A stretch of DNA of 64,000 bases from Cognatilysobacter xinjiangensis (GCF_014651995.1 NZ_BMXY01000002.1:62001-126000); one strand, 5' to 3'. Numbered from the stretch's first letter, positions 35,600 through 43,869 are shown. Notes: generated by a model not told the origin, from the sequence alone. Translations and numbers: made by a program.

Positions 35600-36211
35600 T
35601 CAGTCGGCGTCGACTTCCAGATTGAGCACGCGATCGACCAGGCGGGTGATGTGGCGCAGGCGCTCGTCCAGCGCGGGATCGACCTCGCGCGTCGACCGCC
35701 GCAGCGGCGTGAGGCCGGCGCGGATGTCGCAGGCCAGTGCAACGAGTTGCTCGCCCTGCAGGCGCAGGCGCTCGCGCTCGGCCTGTGCGCTGCGGTGCTG
35801 GTCGGTCACGTCGACGAGCAGGTTGACGCCGCCGATGACCGCGCCGCCGTCGTCGAACAGCGGGCTCGCATAGCTCAGCGCCACGCGGCGAGAGCCGTCG
35901 GGGCGCTCGAGCTGCAGGCGACGGCCGTGGTGCGCGCGTCCATCGACGAGCGCACGCGCGATCGGCGAGGCCTCGTGCGGCATCGGACGGCCGTCCTCGT
36001 GGAAAAGCCGCAGGGCGCCGCACCAGCGCGGCCCTGCTTCACCGAGAGCGGGCCGGTGGCCCCATAGGGCCACGGCCTGCTCGGTGTAATGGGTGACGCG
36101 ACCGTCGGCGGCGCAGAGACAGGCGCCGGCCGGCAGCACGTCCAGCAGACGACGGAACTGCGCGAACGCATCGTCGTCAGTCGTGGGGCGGGCGGAATCC
36201 TGCATCGGCAT
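35600..36211 (-). CDS. PAS-domain protein with dead histidine-kinase remnant
   Basis: A 203-residue protein. A PAS domain (about 20-135, LLDVLPAGACLCAADGRVTHYTEQAVALWGH through GGVNLLVDVTDQHR) is followed by an alpha-helical tail (140-200) that aligns with the start of a HisKA dimerisation domain: EQLVALACDIRAGLTPLR against the usual LAHELRNPLAPIR. The phospho-acceptor His is Cys161 and the Asn-Pro of the motif is Gly. No ATPase domain follows. The protein therefore seems to be a truncated, non-catalytic kinase; it may still dimerise or sense redox or ligand. The start at 36209-36211 is ATG (MPMQDSAR). Confidence 0.75.
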   Translation of the reverse strand: MPMQDSARPTTDDDAFAQFRRLLDVLPAGACLCAADGRVTHYTEQAVALWGHRPALGEAGPRWCGALRLFHEDGRPMPHEASPIARALVDGRAHHGRRLQLERPDGSRRVALSYASPLFDDGGAVIGGVNLLVDVTDQHRSAQAERERLRLQGEQLVALACDIRAGLTPLRRSTREVDPALDERLRHITRLVDRVLNLEVDAD

Positions 36212-36266
36212 GCCCGACGTCGGCAGCGGGGGGCGCGAGGATTGGCGCGCTGCCGTGAAGCAGGCG

Positions 36267-36635
36267 TCAATGGGACGTATTCAGTTCGGACGCGACGAAT
36301 GCGCGCTGTCGGACGCCCGGCGCGGGCCGCGGCTCGATCTCGTGGCGGTCGAGGTGACGCACCGAGACGATCTGGTCGAGGTAGAGATCGACCCACTGCG
36401 CCTGCTCGGGCTGTTCCAGTGCGGGTTGCTCGAGGCGCACGGTGCCGTTGGTGCCTTCGCGGCCGTCGGCGTCGAAGAACTGCATGGTCATCGGCCGGGC
36501 GGCGACGATGCCGCGCAGCACGCGGCCGTCGTCGAGGGTGAGTTCGACGTGCTGGTCGTTCGGCAGCTCGAAGATGCGGGACTGCAGGCGGTCGATGTCG
36601 ACCTGGGCGGTATAGACGCGGGGGGCGATGCGCAT
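36267..36635 (-). CDS. DUF3247-like protein, 122 residues
   Basis: A 122-residue protein: MRIAPRVYTAQVDIDRLQSRIFELPNDQHVEL then LDDGRVLRGIVAARPMTMQFFDADGREGTNGTVRLE and QWVDLYLDQIVSVRHLD. The pattern of a helix followed by a small beta barrel with GRVLRGIV and REGTNGTVRLE matches DUF3247, known from Xanthomonads (an LSm-like fold). Function unknown. The start at 36633-36635 is preceded by AGGAGGATCGCC, a strong ribosome site. It is divergent from the M23 peptidase. Confidence 0.75.
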   Translation of the reverse strand: MRIAPRVYTAQVDIDRLQSRIFELPNDQHVELTLDDGRVLRGIVAARPMTMQFFDADGREGTNGTVRLEQPALEQPEQAQWVDLYLDQIVSVRHLDRHEIEPRPAPGVRQRAFVASELNTSH

Positions 36636-36757
36636 GGCGATCCTCCTGATCCGGTCATGCTGCGGCGCCGCGCGGCAATCGACGGTGAAAAACCGCGGCT
36701 TCACGCCGGTGCGAGCGGCCGTTGGCGAGCATCCTGCGACGCCTCGGAGGACACCGG

Positions 36758-37381
36758 ATGCTGCGCTATCTGCTCGTATTCCTGATCGGCGCGCTGCTCG
36801 GCGCGAACGTCGCCTGGTACTACGCGCGCTCGCGCGGTGCCTGCGAAGCACCGCCGCGGAAAGAGGTTCCGGTGCGAACGCCGGATGCCGTCTCCACCAC
36901 GCCGTCCGTTTCGCCGCCCGCGCCGGTCACGTCCGCCGCACCTGCAGTTCTGTCGAGCGGGCTCGTGCTGCCGGTTGCCGGCGTCACGCCGTCGCAGCTG
37001 GTGGATACCTACACGCAGGCGCGCGGCGAGAACCGCGTGCACGACGCGATCGACATCATGGCGCCTGCCGGCACGCCGGTGCTGGCCGCGGTCGACGGGC
37101 CGGTCGCCAAGCTGTTCACCAGCGACCTCGGCGGGCTGACGATCTACCAGTTCGACGATGCCGGCCGCCGCGTCTACTACTACGCGCACCTGCAGGGCTA
37201 TGCCGCGGGGCTCGCCGAGGGCCAGCGCCTGCGGCAGGGGCAGGTGATCGGCTACGTGGGCAGCACCGGCAACGCGAGCCCCGATGCGCCGCACCTGCAC
37301 TTCACCGTCGGCGACCTCGGCCCGGAGAAGCAGTGGTCGAAATCGACGCCGGTGAACCCGTACCCGTTGCTCGCGCGCTGA
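36758..37381 (+). CDS. M23-family peptidoglycan endopeptidase, membrane-anchored
   Basis: A 207-residue protein with a single N-terminal helix (LRYLLVFLIGALLGANVAWYYA) that probably anchors it, a Pro/Ser/Ala linker (30-66), and an M23 (LytM) domain (about 80-205). Zinc ligands His95 and Asp99 are in RVHDAIDIM, His144 in YYYAHLQG and His181 in PHLHFTV, so the active site is complete, not a degenerate EnvC-type. It cuts peptide bridges of peptidoglycan in the periplasm. The start ATG at 36758 has GGAGG 9 bp upstream; an earlier in-frame ATG gives a less convincing N-terminus. Confidence 0.88.
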   Translation: MLRYLLVFLIGALLGANVAWYYARSRGACEAPPRKEVPVRTPDAVSTTPSVSPPAPVTSAAPAVLSSGLVLPVAGVTPSQLVDTYTQARGENRVHDAIDIMAPAGTPVLAAVDGPVAKLFTSDLGGLTIYQFDDAGRRVYYYAHLQGYAAGLAEGQRLRQGQVIGYVGSTGNASPDAPHLHFTVGDLGPEKQWSKSTPVNPYPLLAR

Positions 37382-37408
37382 CGGCGCGGGCCGCCAGCGC
37401 GCGAGGCG

Positions 37409-37669
37409 TCAATGCACCGTCTGCGGCGTCGCCTCGAAGCGGCGCGCGTAGTCGCGCTCGTCGGCCACGCGTTCGACGAAGGCGTCGTCGACTTCCGGCG
37501 CGCCGTACACCGCATACACCACGCGTTCGCCGTCCACGCCGAGCTGGCGCAGGCTGTAGCGCGACGCCCCGCCGCCGGTGTTTTCCGGATAGTTCTTCGG
37601 CGGCTGCGGGCCCTCCAGGTCCATCTCGCTGTTGTCCACCACGCCGCCGACGAAAAGGGCACGGATCAT
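37409..37669 (-). CDS. small protein of unknown function, 86 residues
   Basis: The product MIRALFVGGVVDNSEMDLEGP... then NYPENTGGGASRYSLRQLGVDGERVVYAVYGAPEVDDAFVERVADERDY has the look of a small alpha/beta protein. The MIRALFVGGVVDNSE...LEG start is one I associate with uncharacterised Xanthomonad proteins. The start at 37667-37669 has AGGCGACATG, a decent ribosome site (GGAGGCGAC). It converges with the M23 gene (28 bp apart). Confidence 0.65.
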   Translation of the reverse strand: MIRALFVGGVVDNSEMDLEGPQPPKNYPENTGGGASRYSLRQLGVDGERVVYAVYGAPEVDDAFVERVADERDYARRFEATPQTVH

Positions 37670-37790
37670 GTCGCCTCCACGCTGTGTATTGAGGCTCCAC
37701 CCTGCCGCCGGCCGTGTTTGGCGGTGATGAAGCGGGCGTGGTGGAAGCGGCAAGGGCCTAGACTGTCGCGCCGCCCGACCCGCCAAGACC

Positions 37791-38816
37791 GTGCACGCCG
37801 ACCCGGCCCTCGACGCCCTGTTCCTTCCCTTCGACGACGGCCTGCTGCCGCCGCCCGCCGGTGGCGCCTTCCTGGGCGCCCGCGCGGGCGTGGCGCTGCA
37901 GCGCTGGAGCTCCGCCGGCCTGGCCTGCGAGCAGGACTACCGCCCGGTCGCGTTGGCGCTCGAACGCGCCGGCATCGGGGTGGTCGCCGATGCGCTGCAG
38001 CCCCCGCCCACCTTTCCGACGGTGCTGGTGCTGCCGCCGCGGCAGCGCGAGCAGTCGCGCGCGATGCTCGCGCGCGCGGTGAAGCTGGCGGGCGAGCGTG
38101 GCCGCGTGGTCGCCTGCGCCGCCAACAATGCGGGCGCGAAGTCGATGCAGGACGATCTCGCCGCGCTGGCCGGCCCGGTCGGCGTGCTGAGCAAGCACAA
38201 GTGCCGTGTCGTCTGGACCGAGCCCGGGACGACGCCGTCGCCGTTGGTGGACGAATGGCTGGCGCTCGACGCGCCGCGGCCCATCCTCGACGGCAGCGTG
38301 CTGAGTCGCCCGGGCCTGTTCGCCTGGGATCGCGTCGACCCGGCCTCCGCGCTGCTCGTCGCGCAACTGCCGACCGACCTCGCCGGCCGGGCGGCCGATC
38401 TCGGCGCCGGCTGGGGCTATCTGTCACGCGAGCTGCTCGCGCGTAATGCGGGCATCGCGTCGCTCGATGCGTTCGAGGCGCAGTACCGCGCGCTGCCGCT
38501 GCTCGAACGCAACCTGGCGCCGTTCGCCGATCGCGCACGCATCGCCACGCACTGGTCGGACGTGACCGCCGGCATCGACGGCACGTACGAGGTGATCGTC
38601 AGCAATCCGCCGTTCCATGCCGACGACCGCGTCGATCGCCCGGACCTGGGCCGGCGCTTCATCGAAGTCGCCGCCGCCGCGCTCGTGCCGGGCGGACGCT
38701 ACTTCATGGTCGCCAACCGCCACCTGCCGTACGAAGCCACGCTCGCCAGGCACTTCCGCGACGTGCGCGTGCTGGCCGACGCGCGCGGCTTCAAGGTCTT
38801 CGAGGCACGCCGATGA
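37791..38816 (+). CDS. class I methyltransferase, RsmC-like (16S rRNA m2G)
   Basis: A 341-residue SAM-dependent methyltransferase. The N-terminal half (about 1-180) is a degenerate methyltransferase-like domain, as in RsmC, and the C-terminal half is active: SAM loop DLGAGWGYLS (203-212) and catalytic NPPF (272-275), typical of enzymes that methylate exocyclic amines. RsmC modifies G1207 of 16S rRNA to m2G. The start is GTG at 37791, since no ATG is nearby and protein-like sequence begins there. The end overlaps the rsuA start (ATGA, 38813-38816), so both rRNA-modifying enzymes are translationally coupled, supporting an rRNA target. Confidence 0.85.
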   Translation: MHADPALDALFLPFDDGLLPPPAGGAFLGARAGVALQRWSSAGLACEQDYRPVALALERAGIGVVADALQPPPTFPTVLVLPPRQREQSRAMLARAVKLAGERGRVVACAANNAGAKSMQDDLAALAGPVGVLSKHKCRVVWTEPGTTPSPLVDEWLALDAPRPILDGSVLSRPGLFAWDRVDPASALLVAQLPTDLAGRAADLGAGWGYLSRELLARNAGIASLDAFEAQYRALPLLERNLAPFADRARIATHWSDVTAGIDGTYEVIVSNPPFHADDRVDRPDLGRRFIEVAAAALVPGGRYFMVANRHLPYEATLARHFRDVRVLADARGFKVFEARR

Positions 38817-39514
38817 AACTGCTCCGTCTGATCGCCAACCTCGGCTACGGCTCGCGCAAACAGGTCCAGCAGATGTTCCGCGAGGGCCGCGTCACCGACG
38901 CCGCGGGCGACGTGCTCTACGGCGACGACGTGCGCGACCCGGCCGACGTGCGCCTGGACGGCGAGCCGTTGGATCCGCCACCGGGCCTCGCGCTGATGCT
39001 TCACAAGCCGGTCGGCTACACCTGTTCGACCAAGGACGCGGGGCGGCTCGTCTACGACCTGCTGCCACCGCGCTTCCGCCTGCGCGATCCGGTGGTGTCC
39101 ACGGTCGGACGCCTCGATCGCGACACCAGCGGCCTTCTGCTGCTGACCGACGACGGCGCGCTGCTGCACCGGATCATCTCGCCGAAGGCCGTGGTGCCGA
39201 AGGTGTACGAGGCGACCCTGGCGCAGGACCTGCGCGGCGACGAGGCCGCGATCTTCGCCAGCGGCACCCTGTTGCTCGAAGCCGAGAAGACGCCGCTGGC
39301 ACCCGCCGCCCTGGAAGTGATCGACGCGCGTCATGCGCGTCTCACCCTGACCGAAGGCCGCTACCACCAGGTGCGGCGCATGTTCGCCGCCGTCGGCAAC
39401 CACGTCGACGCGCTGCACCGCAGCCGCATCGGCGGCCTGTCGCTCGACGGGCTGCCCGCAGGCCAGTGGCGGATGCTGTCGCCGGCCGACATCGAGGCGA
39501 TCTTTCAGGGCTGA
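38813..39514 (+). CDS. rsuA: 16S rRNA pseudouridine(516) synthase RsuA
   Basis: A 233-residue pseudouridine synthase of the RsuA/RluB family. N-terminal S4-like domain (MKLLRLIANLGYGSRKQVQQMFREGRVT), then the catalytic domain with Asp102 in VGRLDRDTSGLLLLTDDG, MLHKPVGYTCSTKDA and GRYHQVRRMFAAVGN. RsuA converts U516 of 16S rRNA to pseudouridine. It overlaps the upstream methyltransferase by 4 bp, and its tail overlaps the convergent DUF1415 gene by 10 bp. Confidence 0.93.
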   Translation: MKLLRLIANLGYGSRKQVQQMFREGRVTDAAGDVLYGDDVRDPADVRLDGEPLDPPPGLALMLHKPVGYTCSTKDAGRLVYDLLPPRFRLRDPVVSTVGRLDRDTSGLLLLTDDGALLHRIISPKAVVPKVYEATLAQDLRGDEAAIFASGTLLLEAEKTPLAPAALEVIDARHARLTLTEGRYHQVRRMFAAVGNHVDALHRSRIGGLSLDGLPAGQWRMLSPADIEAIFQG

Positions 39515-40062
39515 GTGTCGTCGGCCAACAACCGGCGCAGACCGTCGGCGCCGAGGCGCCGCATCGTGGCGATATTGCGTTCGACGATCACGTCGGGATC
39601 GGGATAAGCCGCCACCGCGCGGTCGATGCTCGCCTCGCGCAAGAGGTGCAGCGTCGGATAGGGCGTGCGGTTGGTGAGGTTGGACGGATCGTCGGCGGGC
39701 TCGCCGGCGAACACGTAGTCCGGATGGAAACTCGCGACCTGGATCTCCCCTTCGAGACCCATGCGCCGCACGAGGCGGTCGGCCTCGTCGAGGAAATCGT
39801 TGTAGTCGAAGAAGTCGCCCAGCACGTGCGGATGCACGATCAGCGTGGTGTCGATCTCGTCGGCGGGCGTGGCGCGCAGCCGCTCGAGCTCACGCTGCAG
39901 ATCCTCGCGCAGCGCCTCGGTGTCGCGCGCCTCGCTCAGCACGAAGCGCACCTGGCGCTTGACGTGCACGGCCTTGGCAAAAGGGCAGAGGTTCAGCCCG
40001 ATCACCGCGCGCTCCAGCCAGCGGCGCGTCGCGGCGATCTCGGCGGGCTCGGCCGCGTCCAC
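39505..40062 (-). CDS. DUF1415 family protein
   Basis: A 185-residue protein of the DUF1415 family, common in gammaproteobacteria: LERAVIGLNLCPFAKAVHVKRQVRFV, VHPHVLGDFFDYNDFLDEAD, VASFHPDYVFAGE and TNRTPYPTLHLLREAS are the conserved blocks. Function unknown. The start is GTG (40060-40062), which follows the stop of yajQ directly (TGA then GTG), so the two are probably translationally coupled. The end overlaps rsuA by 10 bp on the other strand. Confidence 0.9.
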   Translation of the reverse strand: MDAAEPAEIAATRRWLERAVIGLNLCPFAKAVHVKRQVRFVLSEARDTEALREDLQRELERLRATPADEIDTTLIVHPHVLGDFFDYNDFLDEADRLVRRMGLEGEIQVASFHPDYVFAGEPADDPSNLTNRTPYPTLHLLREASIDRAVAAYPDPDVIVERNIATMRRLGADGLRRLLADDTQP

Positions 40063-40545
40063 TCAGTCGCGGAAGTTGTCGAACTGCAGTGGGCGCTCGA
40101 ATTCGGCGCCGCGCAGCAGAGCGATCACCGCCTGCAGATCGTCGCGCTTCTTGCCGGTCACGCGCAGCTTCTCGCCGTTGATCTGCGTATCGGCCTTGAG
40201 CTTGCTGTCCTTGATCGTGGCCTGGATCTTCTTGGCCAGCTCGCGCTCGATGCCCTGCTTGACCAGCACGGTCTGGCGCGCACCGGCCACGTTGGTCAGC
40301 ACGTCCTTGAACTCCAGGCAGCGCGCGTCGATGCCGCGGGCGATCAGCCGCGCGCGCAGGATGTCGTTCATCTGCTTGAGCTGGAATTCGCTGGGCGCCG
40401 ACAGCGTGATCGACTCGCCCTCCTGCTCGAACTTCGCGTCCACGCCCTTGAAGTCGAAGCGGGTGGACAGCTCGCGGTTGGCCTGGTCGACGGCATTGGT
40501 GAGCTCGTGGGCGTCGACTTCCGAGACGATATCGAACGAGGGCAT
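40063..40545 (-). CDS. yajQ: YajQ-family nucleotide-binding protein
   Basis: A 160-residue protein with MPSFDIVSEVDAHELTNAVDQANRELSTRFDFKGVD at the start and the family end PLQFDNFRD. YajQ (XC_3703) in Xanthomonas campestris binds c-di-GMP and acts with a LysR-type regulator to control virulence; other YajQ proteins bind tRNA or GTP. Cytoplasmic. ATG at 40543-40545. The downstream DUF1415 gene starts right after its stop, so both are in one transcript. Confidence 0.95.
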   Translation of the reverse strand: MPSFDIVSEVDAHELTNAVDQANRELSTRFDFKGVDAKFEQEGESITLSAPSEFQLKQMNDILRARLIARGIDARCLEFKDVLTNVAGARQTVLVKQGIERELAKKIQATIKDSKLKADTQINGEKLRVTGKKRDDLQAVIALLRGAEFERPLQFDNFRD

Positions 40546-40679
40546 GGCGGCCTCCGCAGCAGGGCGCAAGAGGGTACCGCAGCCCTCGCGGGCCGACGAC
40601 GCCGGATCGCGGATGCTGGATGCATGTCGCGCGCCGTTTCCTTGTATCGCAAGCGCCTGCCGTCCCGATGGAGGCTGCG

Positions 40680-41192
40680 ATGCCGCTGTTGATCGCGCTG
40701 CTGGCGCTGGCGGGCGTATTGCTCCTCGGCGTCGTGCTCGGCGTCGCCGGCCTGTTGCGTCGGCCGTTCCGGGCGCCGGTCTGGCAGCCGGTGTTCGGCT
40801 TTCCGCTCGCGCTGCGCGCGGTGGCGCTGCTCGTGGCGGTGCTGATCGCCGTATCGCTGGCCGCATGGCGGCATCCGGAGGCGCTGCAGGGCCTCGGCTA
40901 TGGATTGGCGGTCGGGCTGCTGCTGGGCGGCGGCGCGGGCGCGACGTCCGGGCTGCGTCGCGAGGGGCGATCGATGCGCCAACGCCCCAACCGCGTGTTC
41001 ATGGTTCTGCTCGCTGTCGCCGTGCTGGCGCGCGCGCTGCTCGCGATGGCCGGCGGACTCGCGTCGCTTCCGGCCGGCATGCAGGCCACGCTTCCGATGC
41101 TGGGCGGGCTGCTGCTGGGCTATCCGCTCGCGCATGCGGTGGTGCTGCGTCTGCGACTGGTACGTCTGGCACGCTTGCGCGACGCCGGCTAG
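40680..41192 (+). CDS. four-helix membrane protein of unknown function, 170 residues
   Basis: A 170-residue protein with about five hydrophobic helices (residues 3-25, 38-60, 68-95, 108-130, 136-155) and short basic loops (RREGRSMRQRPNR). The layout recalls CcdC/DUF1453-type membrane proteins, but I cannot assign the family with confidence. The start ATG at 40680 has GGAGG 5 bp upstream (ATGGAGGCTGCGATG). It is divergent from yajQ and reads in the same direction as the DMT carrier 38 bp downstream. Confidence 0.7.
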   Translation: MPLLIALLALAGVLLLGVVLGVAGLLRRPFRAPVWQPVFGFPLALRAVALLVAVLIAVSLAAWRHPEALQGLGYGLAVGLLLGGGAGATSGLRREGRSMRQRPNRVFMVLLAVAVLARALLAMAGGLASLPAGMQATLPMLGGLLLGYPLAHAVVLRLRLVRLARLRDAG

Positions 41193-41230
41193 CGCCGCAT
41201 CGTTCGCGCTCCTCACATCCGGATGCATCC

Positions 41231-42118
41231 ATGCCGGCTTCCCGCCGCGCCGTGGCCATGATGCTGCTGGCCGTCGCAACCTTCTCGCTGATGGACGCCG
41301 GCCTCAAGCAGCTCAGCACGCATTACCCGGCCTTCCAGGTCGCCGCGCTGCGCGGTGCGGCCTCGTTGCCGTTCGTGCTGGTCTGGGCGCTGTCGACGGG
41401 CGGCGTTCGACCGCTGTTGCGCGTGCGTTGGCCGCTGCACCTGCTGCGCGGCGCGATGGGCGTGGCGATGATGGCCTCGTTCGTCTACGCGCTGCGCACG
41501 CTGCCGTTGTCGACGGCCTATTCGATCTTCTTCGTCGCGCCGCTGCTGGTGACCGCGCTGTCGGTACCGATCCTCGGCGAGCGCGTGGGGCCGCGGCGCT
41601 GGACGGCGATCGCGATCGGCCTCATAGGCACCCTGGTGCTGCTGCGGCCCACCGGCGAGGGCCTGGTCAGCATCGCCTCGCTGGCGGTGCTGCTGGCCGC
41701 GGTCATGTACGCGGTGAGCGCGATCAGCGTGCGCGTGCTCGCGCGCACCGACAGCACGCAGTCGATGATGGTCTGGCTGATGGCCCTGATGGCGATCGGC
41801 GCCGGCCTGCTGGCCTGGCCGGGCTGGACGCCCGTCGCAGGCGCGGATCTGTGGCTGATCCTCGGCATCGGCGTGGCGGGCGGCATCGGCCAGTACGCGG
41901 TCACCGAGGCTTTCCGCGTGGGCGAGGCCTCGCTGATCGCACCGCTGGAATACACCGCGCTGGTCTGGGGCGTGCTGCTCGACCTCACGCTCTGGGGCGT
42001 GCTGCCCGACGGCGTCACCTGGGTCGGCGCGGCGATCATCGTCGCCAGCGGGCTCTACCTGCTTCGACGCGAGCGCGTGCAGGCCGAGCGCGCACCCGAC
42101 GTGGTGACGCCGCCCTAG
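41231..42118 (+). CDS. DMT-superfamily (EamA) transporter
   Basis: A 295-residue protein with ten hydrophobic helices and two EamA repeats: LSTAYSIFFVAPLLVTALSVPILGERVGPRRWTAIAIGLIG (split) and the matching C-terminal SLIAPLEYTALVWGVLLDLTLWGVLP. It is probably an exporter of metabolites or amino acids; substrate unknown. The stop TAG (42116-42118) shares CTAG with the stop of the convergent Nei gene. Confidence 0.88.
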   Translation: MPASRRAVAMMLLAVATFSLMDAGLKQLSTHYPAFQVAALRGAASLPFVLVWALSTGGVRPLLRVRWPLHLLRGAMGVAMMASFVYALRTLPLSTAYSIFFVAPLLVTALSVPILGERVGPRRWTAIAIGLIGTLVLLRPTGEGLVSIASLAVLLAAVMYAVSAISVRVLARTDSTQSMMVWLMALMAIGAGLLAWPGWTPVAGADLWLILGIGVAGGIGQYAVTEAFRVGEASLIAPLEYTALVWGVLLDLTLWGVLPDGVTWVGAAIIVASGLYLLRRERVQAERAPDVVTPP

Positions 42119-42915
42119 CGTCGGCCGAGGCGCCGGGTCGTCGGCTTGGGCGCAGGCAACGGTGGCGGCTCGCCCTCGCCGTAAAAGCGCTGGCAGGTGT
42201 CGCACCAGAACGCGCGGCGTTCCTTCTTGCCCAGATGCCGGCAGAAGCTCAGCGGCGTGCCATCGCGCGGGCAGGTCTTCTTCGCGTGCACCTGCCAGTG
42301 CTGGCGCAGGGTGAATTCCTTCTTCCACTCGTAGAAGTCGAAGCTGTACTCGCGCGCCTGCACGATCAATTCGGTGAGCTTTCGCGACGGCAGGTCGCCA
42401 ATGCGCGTCTGCGGATGCACGCGGATGCGGTGCAGCACCTCGTTCTTGATGATGTTGCCCACGCCGGCGAACACGTCCTGCTCCAGCAGCGCGTCCGCAC
42501 ATATCGTGTCCGGCATCGCCTTGAGCTTGCGGCGTGCGGCCTTCGGGTCCCATTCGTCGGCCATCACGTCGGCGGCCCAGTCGTAGGCGTCGTCGAGCGG
42601 CTCGTCGATGAACTTGACCGAACAGGAATAGAAGTTGAGCTCGCGCTTGCGGGTGAAGCGCCGGCTCAGGCGCGGCGTCTTGTCCTCCTTGCGCTCGTCG
42701 ATGCAGTAGCTGCCGAACATCAGCATGTGGATGCGCACGGCGAAATCGCCGAAATCCAGCAGGAAGTGCTTGCCCCAGGTGCGCACGGACTTCAGGCGCG
42801 AGCCGGGCAGGCGGAGGAGGTCCTGCTTCGTGTTGCCGGATGCCTCCAGCACTTTCAGGCCCGCGAGCGATTCGGCGCGCTCGCGCAGGATGACCAGCGA
42901 CGGGCCTTCGGGCAT
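42115..42915 (-). CDS. DNA glycosylase of the Fpg/Nei family (endonuclease VIII-like)
   Basis: A 266-residue base-excision repair glycosylase. The N-terminus MPEGPSLVILRE keeps the catalytic Pro and Glu (after Met removal the secondary amine of Pro attacks C1'), and the H2TH region DALLEQDVFAGVGNIIKNEVLHRIRVHPQT carries GVGN. The C-terminal zinc finger reads TCPRDGTPL...FWCDTCQRFYG; the second cysteine of the first CxxC is Asp, a change I recall in related subfamily members. It removes oxidised pyrimidines or FapyG and nicks the strand. It follows a 67-residue gene by 3 bp. Confidence 0.9.
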   Translation of the reverse strand: MPEGPSLVILRERAESLAGLKVLEASGNTKQDLLRLPGSRLKSVRTWGKHFLLDFGDFAVRIHMLMFGSYCIDERKEDKTPRLSRRFTRKRELNFYSCSVKFIDEPLDDAYDWAADVMADEWDPKAARRKLKAMPDTICADALLEQDVFAGVGNIIKNEVLHRIRVHPQTRIGDLPSRKLTELIVQAREYSFDFYEWKKEFTLRQHWQVHAKKTCPRDGTPLSFCRHLGKKERRAFWCDTCQRFYGEGEPPPLPAPKPTTRRLGRR

Positions 42916-42918
42916 CGG

Positions 42919-43122
42919 TCAGCGCCCCAGCGTTTCGAGGCTGCCCTGCAGCGCGGCGGCGAGCGCGGCATCGCCGCTGACCAGCGCCGTCCACTGCAGC
43001 TCCAGGCCCTTGCGGCGCCCCTTGGGCACCAGCTTCAGGCCGTCGGGGTCGACGGTGAGCGTGTAGGCTTGGCCCTTGATGTCGACCTCGCGACGCAGCG
43101 GGCCGTCGAGCTTCGTCGTCAT
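42919..43122 (-). CDS. small protein of unknown function, 67 residues
   Basis: A 67-residue basic protein: MTTKLDGPLRREVDIKGQAYTLTVDPDGLKLVPKGRRKGLELQW then ALVSGDAALAAALQGSLETLGR. It has a strand-rich basic N-terminal part and a helix at the end. It is only 3 bp upstream of the Nei start and in the same orientation, so it is co-transcribed and may be functionally linked (inference). No known family. The start ATG is at 43120-43122. Confidence 0.7.
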   Translation of the reverse strand: MTTKLDGPLRREVDIKGQAYTLTVDPDGLKLVPKGRRKGLELQWTALVSGDAALAAALQGSLETLGR

Positions 43123-43185
43123 CGCGACATTCCTGCATTGGGTGCCCGCAGGCTAGCGAGCGGCCGACGCAGGCCACGTGAACCC

Positions 43186-43215
43186 GAAAAAGAGAACGGG
43201 CCCCGAAGGGCCCGT
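43186..43215 (-). terminator. rho-independent terminator of the ompW gene
   Basis: An 8-bp stem (ACGGGCCC, 43196-43203, with 43208-43215) and CGAA loop; on the minus strand it runs into TCTCTTTTTC. The hairpin is 21 bp past the ompW stop. Confidence 0.88.
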
Positions 43216-43236
43216 CCGTATACGCATGTCGCGGTG

Positions 43237-43869
43237 TTACCAGCGCGCGCCCAGGCCGACGCCCACCACCACCGGGTTGGCCTTGGCCTCGCCGACGTTG
43301 GTGCCGTTCACCGACATGTCCGACGAGCCGTGCAGGTAGCGCACGTCGCCTCGCGCGAACCAGTGCTGGCCCAGCGTCACGTCGGCGCCGACCGTGGCCA
43401 TCGGGCCCTTCGCGGTCTCCACGCCGATGCGCTGGCCGGCGAGCGCGCCGGTCGACGTCGCGGTCTCGTTGTCGTAGTTCATCTCGTAGTAGCCAAGGCC
43501 CACGAACGGGCGCACGGTGCGGTCCGGCGTGCCGAAGTGGTACTGGCCGCTGAGTGCATACGGCTGCGCATCGACGCTGGCGACCTTGCCGTCGCCGGTA
43601 CGCACGCGATAGCCCGCCTTGTCCGCGCCCCAGGCCTCGACCGCGAAATTGTCGTTGACGAACCAGCTGCCGCTCAGCGTGGCGGCCGCCTCGCCATCGA
43701 GATCCGCGCGGGTCGCGCCGGCTTCGACGCTGCCGGTCGGATGGTTGAGTCCGACGCCGCCGACGATGGCGAAACGCGAGCCGGAGGCGGAGGTGCCGGC
43801 GTCCTGGGCGAAGGCGCACGGGGCGGCGGCGAGAGTGCCCACGAGGGCAAGAATCAGGTGACGCTTCAT
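43237..43869 (-). CDS. OmpW-family outer membrane protein
   Basis: A 210-residue beta-barrel of the OmpW/AlkL type. Signal peptide MKRHLILALVGTLAAAPCAFA (cleavage after residue 21), then an eight-strand barrel with amphipathic strands (FAIVGGVGLNHPTGS, GSWFVNDNFAVEAWGADKAGYRV, RPFVGLGYYEMNYDN, GADVTLGQHWFARGDVRYL) and the terminal aromatic GVGLGARW, which is needed for outer-membrane insertion. OmpW carries small hydrophobic molecules across the outer membrane. The start ATG at 43867-43869 has AGGAGG upstream. Confidence 0.85.
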   Translation of the reverse strand: MKRHLILALVGTLAAAPCAFAQDAGTSASGSRFAIVGGVGLNHPTGSVEAGATRADLDGEAAATLSGSWFVNDNFAVEAWGADKAGYRVRTGDGKVASVDAQPYALSGQYHFGTPDRTVRPFVGLGYYEMNYDNETATSTGALAGQRIGVETAKGPMATVGADVTLGQHWFARGDVRYLHGSSDMSVNGTNVGEAKANPVVVGVGLGARW

